From Cheilinus undulatus (lineage: Eukaryota; Chordata; Actinopteri; Labriformes; Labridae): a stretch of DNA of 64,000 nt. A model generated the notes under the pieces. The model did no database searches. It worked only from the letters and a program-made list of their open reading frames with translations, and was not told the DNA's origin. The DNA lies in contig NC_054882.1 in NCBI RefSeq assembly GCF_018320785.1, forward strand, positions 27,284,719 to 27,348,718, read 5' to 3'. Position numbers and translations under genes: made by a program. Numbering within the stretch: the stretch's first letter is position 1; each line of letters starts with the position of its first letter. Shown here piece by piece: positions 63,927-64,000 of the stretch.

Positions 63927-64000
63927 CTGTGGAAATTACACCATTTAGCACTCTGTCAGACTATTTAAATTCATCCTAAACACAAGTGGGCATAGTCACA

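Overview
This window is nuclear DNA from a ray-finned fish, most likely a teleost. It has split genes with GT-AG introns, no bacterial-style operons, AT-rich intergenic DNA, and many Tc1/mariner and hAT-type DNA transposon relics. The species cannot be told from the sequence. The genes are those of the human 14q24.3 neighbourhood (FLVCR2, JDP2, FOS, MLH3, ACYP1, ZC2HC1C, NEK9), rearranged.

Layout, left to right. 1-20.9 kb: an flvcr2 locus on the minus strand, with one shared-looking exon 2 (1239-1380) and two different first coding exons (9230-9841 and 20365-20943). The introns carry hAT, mariner, Tc1 and foldback elements. 21-27 kb: no gene seen; an intact-ended hAT element with a perfect 8-bp target duplication and a Tc1 fragment. 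27.3-28.6 kb: jdp2 (three coding exons, 160 aa). 32.5-34.6 kb: a fos paralogue (four coding exons, 379 aa). 38.5-45.3 kb: mlh3 (eleven coding exons, 1163 aa, with an intact C-terminal endonuclease motif, a GC-AG intron and a 24-nt exon). 47.6-48.2 kb: acyp1, head to head with zc2hc1c (49.8-51.7 kb, plus strand). 51.9-54.7 kb: a three-level nest of transposons. 56-64 kb: nek9 on the minus strand, 21 exons from mid-kinase domain to the C-terminus; its N-terminal exons lie beyond the right edge.

The genes are not one pathway. jdp2 and fos encode opposing AP-1 bZIP partners and sit next to each other as in other vertebrates. mlh3 acts in mismatch repair and meiotic crossing-over, nek9 in mitotic spindle signalling, acyp1 is a small acylphosphatase, and flvcr2 is a choline-type MFS transporter.

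The most unusual feature is flvcr2. Both first exons end in phase 0 inside the fifth membrane helix and both fit the single exon 2. They share only a little over half of their residues, and they differ at a glutamine reported to coordinate choline (Gln in the distal exon, Thr in the proximal one). No second copy of the later exons was found between them. This could be a swap-the-front-half transporter locus, or a tandem duplicate that has lost its back half.
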